Shown piece by piece: positions 63,876 to 64,000 of a DNA stretch of 64,000 nt (positions within the stretch are counted from its first letter, which is position 1; each line of letters opens with the position of its first letter). A model generated the notes under the pieces. The model was not told where the DNA came from. It saw only the letters and a list, made by a program, of their open reading frames with translations, and did no database searches. Made by a program: the position numbers and the translations under genes. Origin of the DNA: an uncultured Rikenellaceae bacterium (lineage in GTDB: Bacteria; Bacteroidota; Bacteroidia; Bacteroidales; Rikenellaceae); the NCBI GenBank assembly GCA_949287525.1, contig CASEGL010000004.1:92421-156420 (forward strand), written 5' to 3'.

Positions 63876-64000
63876 AGCGGTTAGTGGGGTAAAGTGAATA
63901 ATTGTAATAGTCAAGACTTGTTCTGACATTTTCTATACTATCGGGCAAAAAAAGTGTCCGATGCCATCTGCGAAGATACGCAACTATTCTCACTCTCACA

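Overview
The window looks like the origin-proximal chromosome of a high-GC member of the Bacteroidota, most likely Alistipes or another Rikenellaceae. This placement is inferred from gene content, not from a marker-gene search. The grounds are GC-rich genes with AT-rich gaps, about twenty promoters of the TAnnTTTG type that is specific to Bacteroidota, and family-restricted surface lipoproteins (DUF4493, PCMD, BACON and fimbrillin-like domains). Most genes are ordinary housekeeping genes. No tRNA, rRNA, CRISPR array, insertion sequence or prophage was recognised.

Layout. 1-2.3 kb: a membrane-protein fragment, a small exported protein, mutY and a ybaK-type deacylase. 2.4-12.4 kb: a seven-gene minus-strand operon of five surface lipoproteins and two outer-membrane barrels, the least described locus here. 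12.5-16.4 kb: groES-groEL and a frameshifted BACON lipoprotein. 16.5-22.3 kb: a complete RND efflux operon. 22.5-25.5 kb: a truncated EamA transporter, a nitroreductase, a YugP-type peptidase and a short-chain dehydrogenase. 25.7-29.0 kb: a plus-strand run with a LolC/E-like permease, menG, two envelope proteins and a Cys-rich mini-lipoprotein. 29.1-31.1 kb: a DEAD-box helicase broken by an apparent 8-nt deletion in motif V. 31.3-39.8 kb: marC, asd, a class A PBP, a CGGC protein, a large exported HExxH-protein, SUI1 and a PepSY-like protein. 40-43.8 kb: a Stealth phosphotransferase, a GT2 glycosyltransferase and glnS. 43.9 kb: two parS-like palindromes between glnS and mnmG. 44-60.1 kb: mnmG, ybeY, an EnvC-like factor, a TPR lipoprotein, pheS, murA, a GtrA protein, uvrB, rdgB, a HAD hydrolase, a nitroreductase, sppA and mrp. 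60.1-60.7 kb: a 565-bp non-coding region with clustered DnaA boxes and an AT-rich tract, called here as oriC. 60.7-64 kb: nadA, a fimbrillin-like lipoprotein and a small barrel.

Two features tie the window together. First, the DnaA-box cluster and the two parS sites lie only 16 kb apart, and about three quarters of the genes left of the cluster (37 of 50) point away from it. This is what is expected of a replication-origin and segregation domain. Second, three genes carry fresh-looking lesions: a 1-base loss in a C-run, an 8-nt deletion, and a missing 5' third. They may be real pseudogenes or errors in the assembly, and reads would separate the two.
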